A DNA stretch of 20,586 nt from Hyphomonadaceae bacterium (GTDB taxonomy: Bacteria; Pseudomonadota; Alphaproteobacteria; Caulobacterales; Aquidulcibacteraceae), in assembly GCA_016791325.1 (NCBI GenBank), contig JAEUMU010000243.1, forward strand, positions 1 to 20,586, in the 5' to 3' direction. This document shows, in pieces, positions 6,807 to 14,346 of this stretch. The notes below the pieces were generated by a model that was not told the DNA's origin, did no database searches, and was given only the letters and a program-made list of their open reading frames with translations. The position numbers and the translations under genes are program-made. The stretch's first letter is position 1. Each line of letters opens with the position of its first letter.

Positions 6807-6825
6807 GGGCTATGGAGACCGGATT

Positions 6826-7221
6826 ATGGAAATTCTCGTGCCGATTGCCTTTTTCGGCTTCCTCGGGGCGGTGATCCTGGTGCCGATTTGGCTCCGGGAA
6901 AGGACCAAGCAATCGGCCCATCATCTTTTGTCGCAGGCGCTGGAGAAGGGCCAAACGCTTGATCCCGCCCTGATGCGCCAGCTGACAGAGGGCGCCCGGC
7001 CCCAACAACAGGATCGGCCCCGGCGGACGCTGGGCAGCGGTGTGGTGCTGCTGGCTCTGGCGGGTGGATTTGTGGCAGCCAGCTACCTCAGCGGCGGTTT
7101 CGACCCCACCGGCAACGCCCACAATGGCATGCTGACAGCCGCGGCAATTCTCGGCGCCCTCGGTGCGGCCTTCCTCGTGCTGGCCATCGTGGACTATGCA
7201 ACCAAGAAAAAGGATCAGTGA
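6826..7221 (+). CDS. DUF6249-type membrane protein, cassette 2
   Basis: A 131-residue integral membrane protein beginning MEILVPIAFFGFLGAVILVPIW, a single N-terminal helix. A basic linker follows, ERTKQSAHHLLSQALEKGQ and PALMRQLTEGAR, then a Gln/Arg-rich stretch and two C-terminal helices (VVLLALAGGFVAASYL and AAILGALGAAFLVLAIVDYA) with a Lys-rich tail. This is the arrangement I associate with DUF6249. It is structurally equivalent to the gene at 5544 and the linker motif A-L-x-x-G...P...QL is shared. The ATG at 6826 is chosen for the GGAG eight bases upstream. The sigma gene starts 9 bases after the stop. Role unknown. Confidence 0.85.
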   Translation: MEILVPIAFFGFLGAVILVPIWLRERTKQSAHHLLSQALEKGQTLDPALMRQLTEGARPQQQDRPRRTLGSGVVLLALAGGFVAASYLSGGFDPTGNAHNGMLTAAAILGALGAAFLVLAIVDYATKKKDQ

Positions 7222-7230
7222 GCAAGTTGA

Positions 7231-7785
7231 GTGGCGCTGCGGGGGTTCTCCAATCTGGCTGAGGCCACCGAAGCCGCCTTGATCATAGCGGCGCAGGCGA
7301 AGGATCAGGCCGCCTTCGGAGAACTGGTTAAGCGGCGTCAAGGTTGGGCCCGGGCCCTGCTCAGGCGAATGTGCAACTCCCACGCGGAAGCAGACGATTT
7401 GGCTCAAGAGGCGTTCATAAAGGCGTGGGATAGATTGAGAGACTTGGAAACCCCGGCGGCGTTCCCGGGCTGGTTCAGGAGGATCGCGGTGACTACGTTT
7501 CTGATGGCGAAAAGGCGTCAGAAGGCCGTATTCGAGGTCATCGACGATGCGTCCCCCATCGCCGACGAGACCTCCACGCCGGAGGCTGCGGCGGGCGCTA
7601 AGATTGATCTGGAGAAGGCCCTTGCGCGGCTTTCCGATGCTGAGAGACTATGCGTGACCCTGAACCATGGTGAAGGTTTGAGCCACGCTGAGATTGTAGA
7701 GATGACAGGCCTTCCCCTTGGCACTGTGAAATCTCATGTATTGAGGGGAACAGAAAAGCTTCGCCGCATGTTGGAGGCGGCCTGA
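7231..7785 (+). CDS. ECF-type RNA polymerase sigma factor, cassette 2
   Basis: A 184-residue two-domain sigma factor. Region 2 includes AEADDLAQEAFIKAWDRLRDL and FPGWFRRIAVTTFLMAKRR. Region 4 includes LSDAERLCVTLNHGEGLSH and the helix-turn-helix EIVEMTGLPLGTVKSHVLRGTEKL. It shares LPLGTVKSHV and DIAQEAF/DLAQEAF with the factor at 5914 but differs elsewhere, so the two probably read different promoters. The start is GTG at 7231, the first start codon after an in-frame TGA at 7228. No strong ribosome site precedes it, so translation may depend on the upstream gene. The stop overlaps the next start as TGATG. Confidence 0.92.
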   Translation: MALRGFSNLAEATEAALIIAAQAKDQAAFGELVKRRQGWARALLRRMCNSHAEADDLAQEAFIKAWDRLRDLETPAAFPGWFRRIAVTTFLMAKRRQKAVFEVIDDASPIADETSTPEAAAGAKIDLEKALARLSDAERLCVTLNHGEGLSHAEIVEMTGLPLGTVKSHVLRGTEKLRRMLEAA

Positions 7786-8174
7786 TGACTGATTTTGACG
7801 CCCTTCTGAAGCGTTCGTTCGCAGAGGCCCCGGAACCGGCCGACGACGGTTTCACCGTTCAGGTGAACCGGCGTGTGGTCCAGCGCGAGGCTCAGGCCAA
7901 GCTTCGCCAGAACGTGTGGGCGGTCGGCATGGCCGCCGCCGGCGCGGCTATCGCCTACGGGCTCTATGCGCTCATGCAGGTGTTTGGGCAGGAAATCCTG
8001 GCCACGGCCGGTCTGGAAGTGGCCCAGGCGTATGGCGCACTATCAAGCGCCCCATCTGTCAGCGGCCAAGCGCAAAGCCTCGTCCAATCGCTGGGCGCAG
8101 GCATCACGCAAATCCTGCTGATCACGGCCGCGTTGGCCGGCGGCGCGGTGGCCTACCGCGCCACCCAGGACTAA
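7785..8174 (+). CDS. Two-helix membrane protein, possible sigma regulator, cassette 2
   Basis: A 129-residue protein. The N-terminal soluble part, FDALLKRSFAEAPEPADDGF then VQVNRRVVQREAQAKLR, is followed by helix 1 (about 45-68, VWAVGMAAAGAAIAYGLYAL), a roughly 38-residue presumably extracytoplasmic loop with no cysteine, and helix 2 (about 107-125). GGAGG lies eight bases upstream of the ATG at 7785, which shares one base with the sigma stop. It is the positional and architectural counterpart of the protein at 6444, with a longer inter-helix loop. No anti-sigma zinc motif. A sigma-regulatory role is inferred from operon position only. Confidence 0.8.
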   Translation: MTDFDALLKRSFAEAPEPADDGFTVQVNRRVVQREAQAKLRQNVWAVGMAAAGAAIAYGLYALMQVFGQEILATAGLEVAQAYGALSSAPSVSGQAQSLVQSLGAGITQILLITAALAGGAVAYRATQD

Positions 8175-8238
8175 CTCCGCTCACATCCAACGGGCGACCG
8201 CGCTGGCGTGTGCGGCTGCGAACCTCTAAAGCGCTCCC

Positions 8239-9105
8239 ATGTCGCGTCATTCCGAAACCGTCCGCCGGCTTGCGGCGCCCGATATTCGCGCTCGCAAGGG
8301 CGGGGATCCCGTGGTTTGCCTTACCGCCTACACCGCGCCCATGGCCGAGATCCTCGATCCCCACTGCGATTTGCTGCTGGTGGGGGATTCGCTGGGCATG
8401 GTCGTGCATGGCATGCCCAACACGGTGGGCGTCACGCTCGAAATGATGATCCTGCACGGGCAGGCGGTGATGCGCGGCGCCCAGCGCGCCATGGTGGTGG
8501 TCGATATGCCGTTCGGCTCCTACGAGAGCAGCCCCGAGCAAGCCTTCGCCAACGCTTCACGCGTGCTGAAGGAAACTGGCGCGCAAGCGGTGAAGGTGGA
8601 AGCCGGCCCCACGGTGGCGCCGACAGTGGCGTTTCTGGTGGAGCGCGGCGTGCCCGTGATGAGCCATGTCGGCCTGCTGCCCCAGGCGGTGAACATCGAT
8701 GGCAAGTTCAAAGCCAAGGGGCGCACCCCCGAAGAGCGCAAGCGCATCATTGACGACGCCCGCGCGTCCGACCGCGCCGGCGCTTTCGCCATCGTCGTTG
8801 AAGGTGTCGATGAAAGTCTCGCCAACGAAATCACTTTAGCGGTGAAGGCGCCTACCATCGGCATTGGGGCGTCGCCCGCCTGTGACGGCCAAATCCTGGT
8901 GGTCGACGATTTGCTCGGCCTGTTCGACTGGACGCCGAAGTTCGTCCGCCGCTACGCCGATCTGAAGAGTGTTATCGGCGAGGCGGCGCAATCCTACGCT
9001 CAGGATGTCCGATCCCGCCGTTTTCCTGCCGCAGCCGAGACCTATGCCCTCGGCGGCGGAAAGGCGCGGCGTCCGCGAATTGCCGGGGGCGAGAACCAGG
9101 GCTAG
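8239..9105 (+). CDS. panB: 3-methyl-2-oxobutanoate hydroxymethyltransferase
   Basis: Makes ketopantoate from 2-oxoisovalerate and methylene-tetrahydrofolate, the first committed step of pantothenate and coenzyme A synthesis, in the cytosol. The 288-residue chain forms a TIM barrel. Family motifs appear in order: [20 protein letters not shown] with metal ligand Asp50, DMPFGSY with Asp89, VKVEAG with Glu121, [13 protein letters not shown] with the presumed catalytic base Glu188, and [11 protein letters not shown]. These correspond to E. coli Asp45, Asp84, Glu114 and Glu181. The ATG at 8239 has no clear ribosome site. The 64-base gap upstream shows no recognisable promoter or terminator. No panC or panD is present in the window. 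Confidence 0.97.
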   Translation: MSRHSETVRRLAAPDIRARKGGDPVVCLTAYTAPMAEILDPHCDLLLVGDSLGMVVHGMPNTVGVTLEMMILHGQAVMRGAQRAMVVVDMPFGSYESSPEQAFANASRVLKETGAQAVKVEAGPTVAPTVAFLVERGVPVMSHVGLLPQAVNIDGKFKAKGRTPEERKRIIDDARASDRAGAFAIVVEGVDESLANEITLAVKAPTIGIGASPACDGQILVVDDLLGLFDWTPKFVRRYADLKSVIGEAAQSYAQDVRSRRFPAAAETYALGGGKARRPRIAGGENQG

Positions 9106-9124
9106 CTTGCCGCCGATTTGGGGG

Positions 9125-9142
9125 CGCCCGGCTGACCGGGCG
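9125..9142 (+). other. Perfect 7-bp GC hairpin between panB and the yfgM-like gene
   Basis: CGCCCGG (9125-9131), loop CTGA, CCGGGCG (9136-9142). It lies 19 bases after the panB stop and 23 bases before the GTG start. There is no T-tract, so it is either a factor-dependent terminator, an attenuating structure or mRNA-stability hairpin, or a by-product of high GC. Confidence 0.4.
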
Positions 9143-9165
9143 GAACAAGGGCAGGAAACGGGCGC

Positions 9166-9870
9166 GTGACCAACGAAACCGACAGTTTTGTCCAGGAAGT
9201 CGATGAGCAGTTGCGCCACCAGCGCCTGCTGCGATTCCTTCAGCGCTTCGGCCCTTGGCTGTTAGGCGCGTTCGTCCTTGTCCTGGCCGGCATTGGCGGT
9301 TGGCAGGCATGGCAGGCCTACCGCACCAACGATGCGCGCGATCAGGCGGTGGATTACGCCGCCGCCCAGCAGCTCGCAGCCGGCGGCGATCTCGATGGCG
9401 CCCGCGATGCTTTCCAGCGCTTGAGCCAAGAGGGCCCGCGCGCCTATCGCGCCATGGCGCAGATGGAGCACGCTGCAATCCTTACCGAACAAGGCGATCT
9501 GCAAGCTGCGCTGCAGGGCTTTGACGCCGCCGCTCAAACCGCCAACGATCCCGTAATGCGCGAGACTGCGCAGTTGCGCGCGGCGTTCATAGCCGCCGAG
9601 ACGCAGGATTTCGCCGCCGTGCGCACGCGCTTGCAGCCCATCATCGATTCCCGTAGCCGCTTATCCTATCTCGCGAGCGAGTTGCTGGCGGTTGAAGCAT
9701 GGGAAGCCGGCGATCTTGATCTCGCGCGCCAAACGCTTGAAGGGCTGACGCTCGCGTTCGATGCGCCCGAAACTGTGCGCCAGCGCGCGCAAATCGCGCT
9801 TCAAGTTATTGGTCCCGCTGCTGCGCCCACGCCGGCCCCTGCCGCGAACGCCCCCTCCGAAGGAGAATAA
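9166..9870 (+). CDS. Inner-membrane tetratricopeptide-repeat protein, YfgM-like
   Basis: A 234-residue protein with a short cytosolic N-terminus (DSFVQEVDEQLRHQRLLRFLQRFG), one transmembrane helix (about 30-47) and a periplasmic helical-repeat domain that matches the TPR-like YfgM family in layout. An Ala/Pro-rich tail ends the chain. YfgM of E. coli associates with the Sec translocon and periplasmic chaperones; that role is assumed here by family and position. The start is GTG at 9166, with AGGAAA about nine bases upstream. The order yfgM, bamB, der is the one found in E. coli, which supports the call; hisS, which precedes yfgM there, is replaced by panB. The bamB ribosome site overlaps this gene's 3' end. 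Confidence 0.85.
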   Translation: MTNETDSFVQEVDEQLRHQRLLRFLQRFGPWLLGAFVLVLAGIGGWQAWQAYRTNDARDQAVDYAAAQQLAAGGDLDGARDAFQRLSQEGPRAYRAMAQMEHAAILTEQGDLQAALQGFDAAAQTANDPVMRETAQLRAAFIAAETQDFAAVRTRLQPIIDSRSRLSYLASELLAVEAWEAGDLDLARQTLEGLTLAFDAPETVRQRAQIALQVIGPAAAPTPAPAANAPSEGE

Positions 9871-9872
9871 GC

Positions 9873-11234
9873 ATGAGCCGTATTGCGACGATCGCCGCGC
9901 TTGCGGCCGCAGCCGCCCTCTCGGCGTGCTCGACCGCCCAGCGCATTGGCGATTCCGTTTGGCCGTTCAGCGGCAGTCGCGAGCCGAGCACTTCGGACAT
10001 TCCCCAGGAAGGGCGCATTTCGATTATGGCGTTTGAGCAGCAGCTCGCGCCCGATCCTGCCTTGGCTTCGCAACGCATCCAGGTGCCGCCGATGGTAGCG
10101 ACGGCCGATTGGAGCCAGCCCGGCGGCGCCGCCACCAACGCGCCGCCCAACGCCAGCGGCTCGGCGATTCTCGAACGCGCCTGGCGCACCAGCCTGGGCG
10201 CGGGCTCGAACCGCCGCGTTCACATCGCCGCGCCGCCCGTCATCGCCGGCGGCAATCTCTATTTTCTTGACGCCGATCATCGCGTCCATGCCGTCAGCGC
10301 CCGCGACGGCTCGCGGCTATGGACCCGAAATTTGCGCCCAGAACGCGGGCGTGATCGCTTCGCCCGCGGCGGCGGTGTCGCCGCTTATGGCGGGCGCGTC
10401 TTCGTCACCACGGGTTTCGGCTTCATCGTGGCGCTTGATGCAAGCAGCGGCCAGGAAGTGTGGCGCACGGATGGCGGCGCGCCGTTCCACTCCGCACCGA
10501 CTGTCGCGAACGGCCGCGTCTACGGCATCACCAATGATAGTGAGCTGATCGCGTTCGACAGCAGCGACGGCGCCGTGCTCTGGAACCACCAAGCCATCGC
10601 CGAGCCTGCGCGCATCCTCTCCGCGCCTAGCGTCGCCGTGGACGGCGATACGGTGGTTGCACCGTTTGCTTCCGGCGAGCTTGTCGCCTTGCTCGCGCCC
10701 AACGGCCGGCGGGTCTGGTCGGATGCGCTGTCGCGATCAGGGCGTCTCACCTCGCTCTCCGCCATCAACGACATCGCCGGGCGTCCTGTCGTCGATGGCG
10801 GCGCGGTGTACGCCGTGAGCCATTCTGGCGTGCTTGTCGCCATTGATTTGCGCACAGGCCAGCGTATCTGGGCGCGCGCGTTCGCCTCCACGCAAACGCC
10901 GTGGGTCGCCGGCGGCGTGCTCTACGCGGTCAGCACCGATGGTGAGCTTGCTGCGTTCGATCGCGCCAGCGGCAACATCTACTGGGTGCGCCAGCTGCGC
11001 CGCTTCCGTGACGATACCGATCGCACTGGGCGCGTCGCATGGACTGGCCCAGTCATGATTGGCAGCCGCCTGGTGCTGGCGAATTCGCTCGGTGAGGCGG
11101 TCGCGGTTACGCCGGAAAACGGCGAGATCGTCGCCACCGCTGAGGTGGGCGATCCCGTCTTCGTGCCCCCGGTCATTTCCAGCGGCATGATCTATTTCGT
11201 CACCGAGAAAGCCAATCTCGTTGTGATGCGGTGA
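9873..11234 (+). CDS. bamB: Outer-membrane assembly lipoprotein BamB (PQQ-like beta-propeller)
   Basis: A 453-residue lipoprotein subunit of the BAM complex, which folds beta-barrel proteins into the outer membrane. The signal peptide ends in the lipobox LSAC, giving lipidated Cys19; Ser at position +2 does not signal inner-membrane retention. The rest is a beta-propeller with repeated blades carrying the A-x-D-x-x-x-G-x-x-x-W pattern (ALDASSGQEVWR, AFDSSDGAVLWN, AIDLRTGQRIWA, AFDRASGNIYWV). It lacks the ligands of a true PQQ enzyme, as expected for BamB. AGGAGA six bases before the ATG at 9873 fixes the start. It sits between the yfgM-like gene and der with tiny gaps, so the three are probably co-transcribed. 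Confidence 0.93.
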   Translation: MSRIATIAALAAAAALSACSTAQRIGDSVWPFSGSREPSTSDIPQEGRISIMAFEQQLAPDPALASQRIQVPPMVATADWSQPGGAATNAPPNASGSAILERAWRTSLGAGSNRRVHIAAPPVIAGGNLYFLDADHRVHAVSARDGSRLWTRNLRPERGRDRFARGGGVAAYGGRVFVTTGFGFIVALDASSGQEVWRTDGGAPFHSAPTVANGRVYGITNDSELIAFDSSDGAVLWNHQAIAEPARILSAPSVAVDGDTVVAPFASGELVALLAPNGRRVWSDALSRSGRLTSLSAINDIAGRPVVDGGAVYAVSHSGVLVAIDLRTGQRIWARAFASTQTPWVAGGVLYAVSTDGELAAFDRASGNIYWVRQLRRFRDDTDRTGRVAWTGPVMIGSRLVLANSLGEAVAVTPENGEIVATAEVGDPVFVPPVISSGMIYFVTEKANLVVMR

Positions 11235-11247
11235 TTGCAGGCGCGCC

Positions 11248-12585
11248 ATGACGATCAAGCTCGCGATCGTCGGGCGTCCCAATGTCGGCAAGTCCACGCT
11301 GTTCAACCGGCTGGCGGGCAAAAAGCTCGCCATCGTTGATGATTTGCCCGGCGTAACGCGCGATCGGCGCGAAGCGGCAGGGCGGCTTGGTGATCTGGAC
11401 CTCACCCTGATCGACACCGCCGGCTTCGAGGATGTGAACGACGCCTCGCTCGAAGCGCGCATGCGTGCGCAAACTGAGGCCGCCATCGCCGACGCAGACG
11501 TGGTGTTGCTGCTGGTGGATGCGCGCGTTGGCGTCACGCCGCTCGATCGCAGTTTCGCCGCACTGCTGCGCCGCGCCGATAAGCCGGTTATCCTCGCTGC
11601 CAACAAGGCTGAGGGCCGCGCTGGCGAAGCGGGCGTCAACGAAGCGTATGAGCTCGGCTTGGGCGAGCCCGTGCCGCTCTCGGCCGAGCATGGCGAAGGC
11701 ATGGGCGAACTCTATGCTGCGATCGTCGCCGCTGGGCCCGCCGATGATGAAGCGCAGGCAGCGCGCGGCGCACGCCCTATCAGTCTCGCTATTGTCGGCA
11801 GGCCTAATGCGGGCAAGTCCACACTCGTGAACGCGCTCATCGGCCAGGATAGGCTGCTCGTCGGCCCTGAAGCCGGCATCACGCGTGACGCCATCGCCAT
11901 CGATTGGGAATGGCGGGGCCAAGCCTATCGTCTGGTCGACACTGCCGGCATGCGCAAAAAGGCCAAGGTGCAGGCCAAGCTTGAGCGCATGTCGGTCAGC
12001 GAATCGCTGCACGCCATCCGCTTTGCCGATGTCTGCGTGCTGGTGATGGACGCCGCCGAGGCGTTCGAGAAGCAGGATCTCGCCATCGCCGATCTGGTGG
12101 TTCGCGAAGGGCGCGCGCTCGTTTTCGTGCTCGCCAAGTGGGACAAGATCGCCGATCCGCGCGCCCACTTTGAAGAAATGAAGTTGGTCGCCCGAGAAAG
12201 CCTGCCGCAAGCGCGCGGCGCACCCATTGTTACGGTGGCGGCTCTTTCCGGCGTTGGCCTCGATCGGCTGATGAAGGCGGTGGGCGAGGCCCACGCCGAT
12301 TGGACGGCGCGTGTTAAAACCAAAGACCTGAACGATTGGCTCTACGCCACAATCGCCCGCCATCCTCCGCCAGCTGTGCGCGGCAAGCGGATCAAGCCGC
12401 GCTACCTCACTCAGATCAAGGCGCGCCCGCCCACCTTTGTCCTGATCTCCTCGCGGGCGGAAGAAATGCCTGAGAGCTACAAGCGCTACCTGATGAACGG
12501 TCTGCGGGAGGCGTTCGGCCTGCACGCCGCGCCCATTCGCCTGATCGTGAAAGCGTCAAAGAACCCGTTCGTCGAAAAAGAATAG
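11248..12585 (+). CDS. der: Ribosome biogenesis GTPase Der (EngA)
   Basis: A 445-residue double GTPase needed for 50S subunit maturation. GTPase domain 1 has the P-loop GRPNVGKST (residues 9-17), DTAG (57-60) and the base-specificity motif NKAE (119-122). Domain 2 has GRPNAGKST (184-192), DTAG (231-234) and AKWD (296-299). The C-terminal KH-like domain (about 355-440) carries NDWL, KRIKPRYLTQ and RPPTFVLISSR. NKAE in place of NKxD is common in alphaproteobacterial Der. AKWD, with Ala for the usual Asn, is unusual as far as I recall. Length is typical. The start at 11248 is 13 bases beyond the bamB stop. Confidence 0.97.
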   Translation: MTIKLAIVGRPNVGKSTLFNRLAGKKLAIVDDLPGVTRDRREAAGRLGDLDLTLIDTAGFEDVNDASLEARMRAQTEAAIADADVVLLLVDARVGVTPLDRSFAALLRRADKPVILAANKAEGRAGEAGVNEAYELGLGEPVPLSAEHGEGMGELYAAIVAAGPADDEAQAARGARPISLAIVGRPNAGKSTLVNALIGQDRLLVGPEAGITRDAIAIDWEWRGQAYRLVDTAGMRKKAKVQAKLERMSVSESLHAIRFADVCVLVMDAAEAFEKQDLAIADLVVREGRALVFVLAKWDKIADPRAHFEEMKLVARESLPQARGAPIVTVAALSGVGLDRLMKAVGEAHADWTARVKTKDLNDWLYATIARHPPPAVRGKRIKPRYLTQIKARPPTFVLISSRAEEMPESYKRYLMNGLREAFGLHAAPIRLIVKASKNPFVEKE

Positions 12586-12628
12586 CTTTCGCCCGCCCAA
12601 AAGCGCCGGCTATGGCGGGGGCGCCGCC

Positions 12629-13177
12629 ATGAACAGACTCATCGCCGCAACGCTGCTAGGCGGCTTAGCCGCCGGTTCGCTCGATATTCTCTACGCCTTC
12701 GCGGCTTATGGTCCGCTGAGTTATGGGCTCACGCCGGAGCAGGTGTTGCATTCGGTCGCCGCCGGACTGGTCGGCCGGGAAGCTGCGCGCGCCGGCGGCA
12801 TCGGCGCTGCTGCGCTGGGCCTCGGGCTGCATTTCCTTATCGCCACCCTGATGGCGGCAGTCTTTGTGCTCGCCGCCGCGCGCCTGCGATGGCTCACAAG
12901 CCACGCTGTGCTCTGGGGCCTGATCTACGGCTTCGTGCTTTACGTCGCCATGAATTATGTGGTCGTGCCGCTTTCCGCCGCCGGTGCGAACGGACACTTC
13001 GCCGCGAGCATTGCTGAAGCGTCAGCGCGGCTGGGCGAGGCGTTCAGCGCCATTCGCCCCCGGCAGGATCCGCGCTTTCCCTGGATGCTAGTGGCCACGA
13101 TCGGGACGCACACGCTGCTTGTCGGCGTCCCGATTGCGCTCATCGCCAAGCATTGCCGCGTCGGTCAAAGCGCCTGA
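12629..13177 (+). CDS. Four-helix integral membrane protein of unknown function
   Basis: A 182-residue hydrophobic protein with about four membrane segments: residues 5-27, 62-84, 90-115 and 153-173. A loop between helices 1 and 2 contains LSYGLTPEQVLHSVAAGLVGREAARAGG, with Gly/Ala-rich ends. Segment 3 includes GLIYGFVLYVAMNYVVVPLSA. Similar small proteins of unknown role occur in many proteobacteria and I cannot assign a family. The ATG at 12629 has only a weak G-rich site. Its last 13 bases overlap the end of the convergent flavoprotein gene. It may be read from the der transcript, 43 bases upstream. Confidence 0.75.
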   Translation: MNRLIAATLLGGLAAGSLDILYAFAAYGPLSYGLTPEQVLHSVAAGLVGREAARAGGIGAAALGLGLHFLIATLMAAVFVLAAARLRWLTSHAVLWGLIYGFVLYVAMNYVVVPLSAAGANGHFAASIAEASARLGEAFSAIRPRQDPRFPWMLVATIGTHTLLVGVPIALIAKHCRVGQSA

Positions 13178-14346
13178 CCCGCCGCCCACCCACTCGACCA
13201 AGCCCATTGAAAATTGTAGCCGCCCAGCCAGCCCGTCACATCCACCGCTTCTCCGACAAAGAAGAGCCCACGCAGGCTGCGCACCTCCATCGTTTGCTGT
13301 GACAAGGCGGCGGTGTCCACGCCGCCCACGGTTACTTCCGCCTTGGCGTAACCCTCATCGCCAGTGGGCGTGAGCACCGCGCTCTTGAGCGCGTGGAGCG
13401 TCATCGTCAACAACGCCTCATCCTTGGTGTCGCCCAAAGCGCGGGGTGCATACGCTGCACAAAGCGCAGTCGCCAGACGCTCCGGCATGTGCTGCGCCAC
13501 TATTGTTTTCGCCAGCGCCTGCGGGCGCGCGCGTTTTGCCGCCAGCAAAAAGTCGCCTGCTGCGTCAGGCGCCCAATCGACGGTGAAGGTTTGTCCCGGT
13601 GCGTCGAGATACGAAGAAATTTGCAAGATAGCAGGGCCAGAGAGGCCGCGATGGGTGAAGAGGGCCGCCTCCCGAAAGGCGACCTTTCCCGCTGTTGCAA
13701 CGACCTCCGTTGAAACGCCCGAGAGCGCGCGCATCCACGCCAAATCCGCCTCGCTAAACGTCAGCGGAACAAGCCCCGGCCGGCGCGGCCGCAACGGCAC
13801 GCCAAACTGCGTGGCGATTTCGAAGGCAAAGCCACTCGCTCCCAGTTTAGGAATCGAAAGCCCACCGGTTGCGATGCAGAGCGTTTCGCCCTCAAACGAC
13901 CCCGCGCTCGTTTCAACCCGGAATCTCTCAAGCTTGGTCACGCTGCGCACGGCGCAGCCAAGCTCGATTGAAACGCCATACGCCGCGCACTCCTCTAGCA
14001 GCATGCGTACGATCTTTTGTGACGAGCGCGCGCCTTCGCAGAAGAGCTGCCCCAGCGTTTTTTCGTAGAAGTCGACGCCATGCTTGCGCACCAGCGCGAT
14101 CACGTCATGCTGAGTGTGGCGCGCCAGCGCGGAGCGCGCGAAATGCGGGTTGGCGCTGATGAAGCGATCAGGCGCGCAATGCAGGTTGGTGAAATTGCAT
14201 CGTCCCCCGCCGGAAATCAGAATCTTGGCCCCGGCTTCCCTGTTGTGCTCCAGCACGAGCACCCGCCGGCCACGCTTCCCCGCGTGCAGCGCGGCGTAAA
14301 GGCCCGCAGCGCCTGCGCCGATAATGATGCTGTCGTACGCCGCCAT
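13165..14346 (-). CDS. FAD-dependent oxidoreductase of the BaiN/RdsA (HI0933) family
   Basis: A 393-residue flavoprotein. The N-terminal dinucleotide-binding fold is IIGAGAAGLYAAL followed by an acidic residue at the end of strand 2 (LVLEHNREAG). KILISGGGRCNFTN (about 41-54) is a family hallmark. CIATGGLSIPKLGASG (about 157-172) precedes the insert domain, and the C-terminal FVGEAVDVTGWLGGYNFQWAWSSG binds FAD. HI0933-type proteins are widespread and their physiological electron partners are mostly unknown; the bile-acid and RNA-modification roles reported for some members should not be assumed here. The start overlaps the SDR stop as TGATG, making it the last gene of the cvpA-purF operon. Full length for the family. 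Confidence 0.92.
   Translation of the reverse strand: MAAYDSIIIGAGAAGLYAALHAGKRGRRVLVLEHNREAGAKILISGGGRCNFTNLHCAPDRFISANPHFARSALARHTQHDVIALVRKHGVDFYEKTLGQLFCEGARSSQKIVRMLLEECAAYGVSIELGCAVRSVTKLERFRVETSAGSFEGETLCIATGGLSIPKLGASGFAFEIATQFGVPLRPRRPGLVPLTFSEADLAWMRALSGVSTEVVATAGKVAFREAALFTHRGLSGPAILQISSYLDAPGQTFTVDWAPDAAGDFLLAAKRARPQALAKTIVAQHMPERLATALCAAYAPRALGDTKDEALLTMTLHALKSAVLTPTGDEGYAKAEVTVGGVDTAALSQQTMEVRSLRGLFFVGEAVDVTGWLGGYNFQWAWSSGWAAGQAL

Noticed and set aside
10737..11702. A 321-codon minus-strand frame across bamB and der
   Set aside because: Antisense shadow across two well-supported genes. Composition is dominated by Ser, Arg and Ala with no domain.
11200..12525. A 441-codon open frame on the minus strand opposite der
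   Set aside because: It mirrors der codon for codon, as GC-rich coding DNA often leaves an open antisense frame. The der frame has all its motifs and the antisense product shows none.
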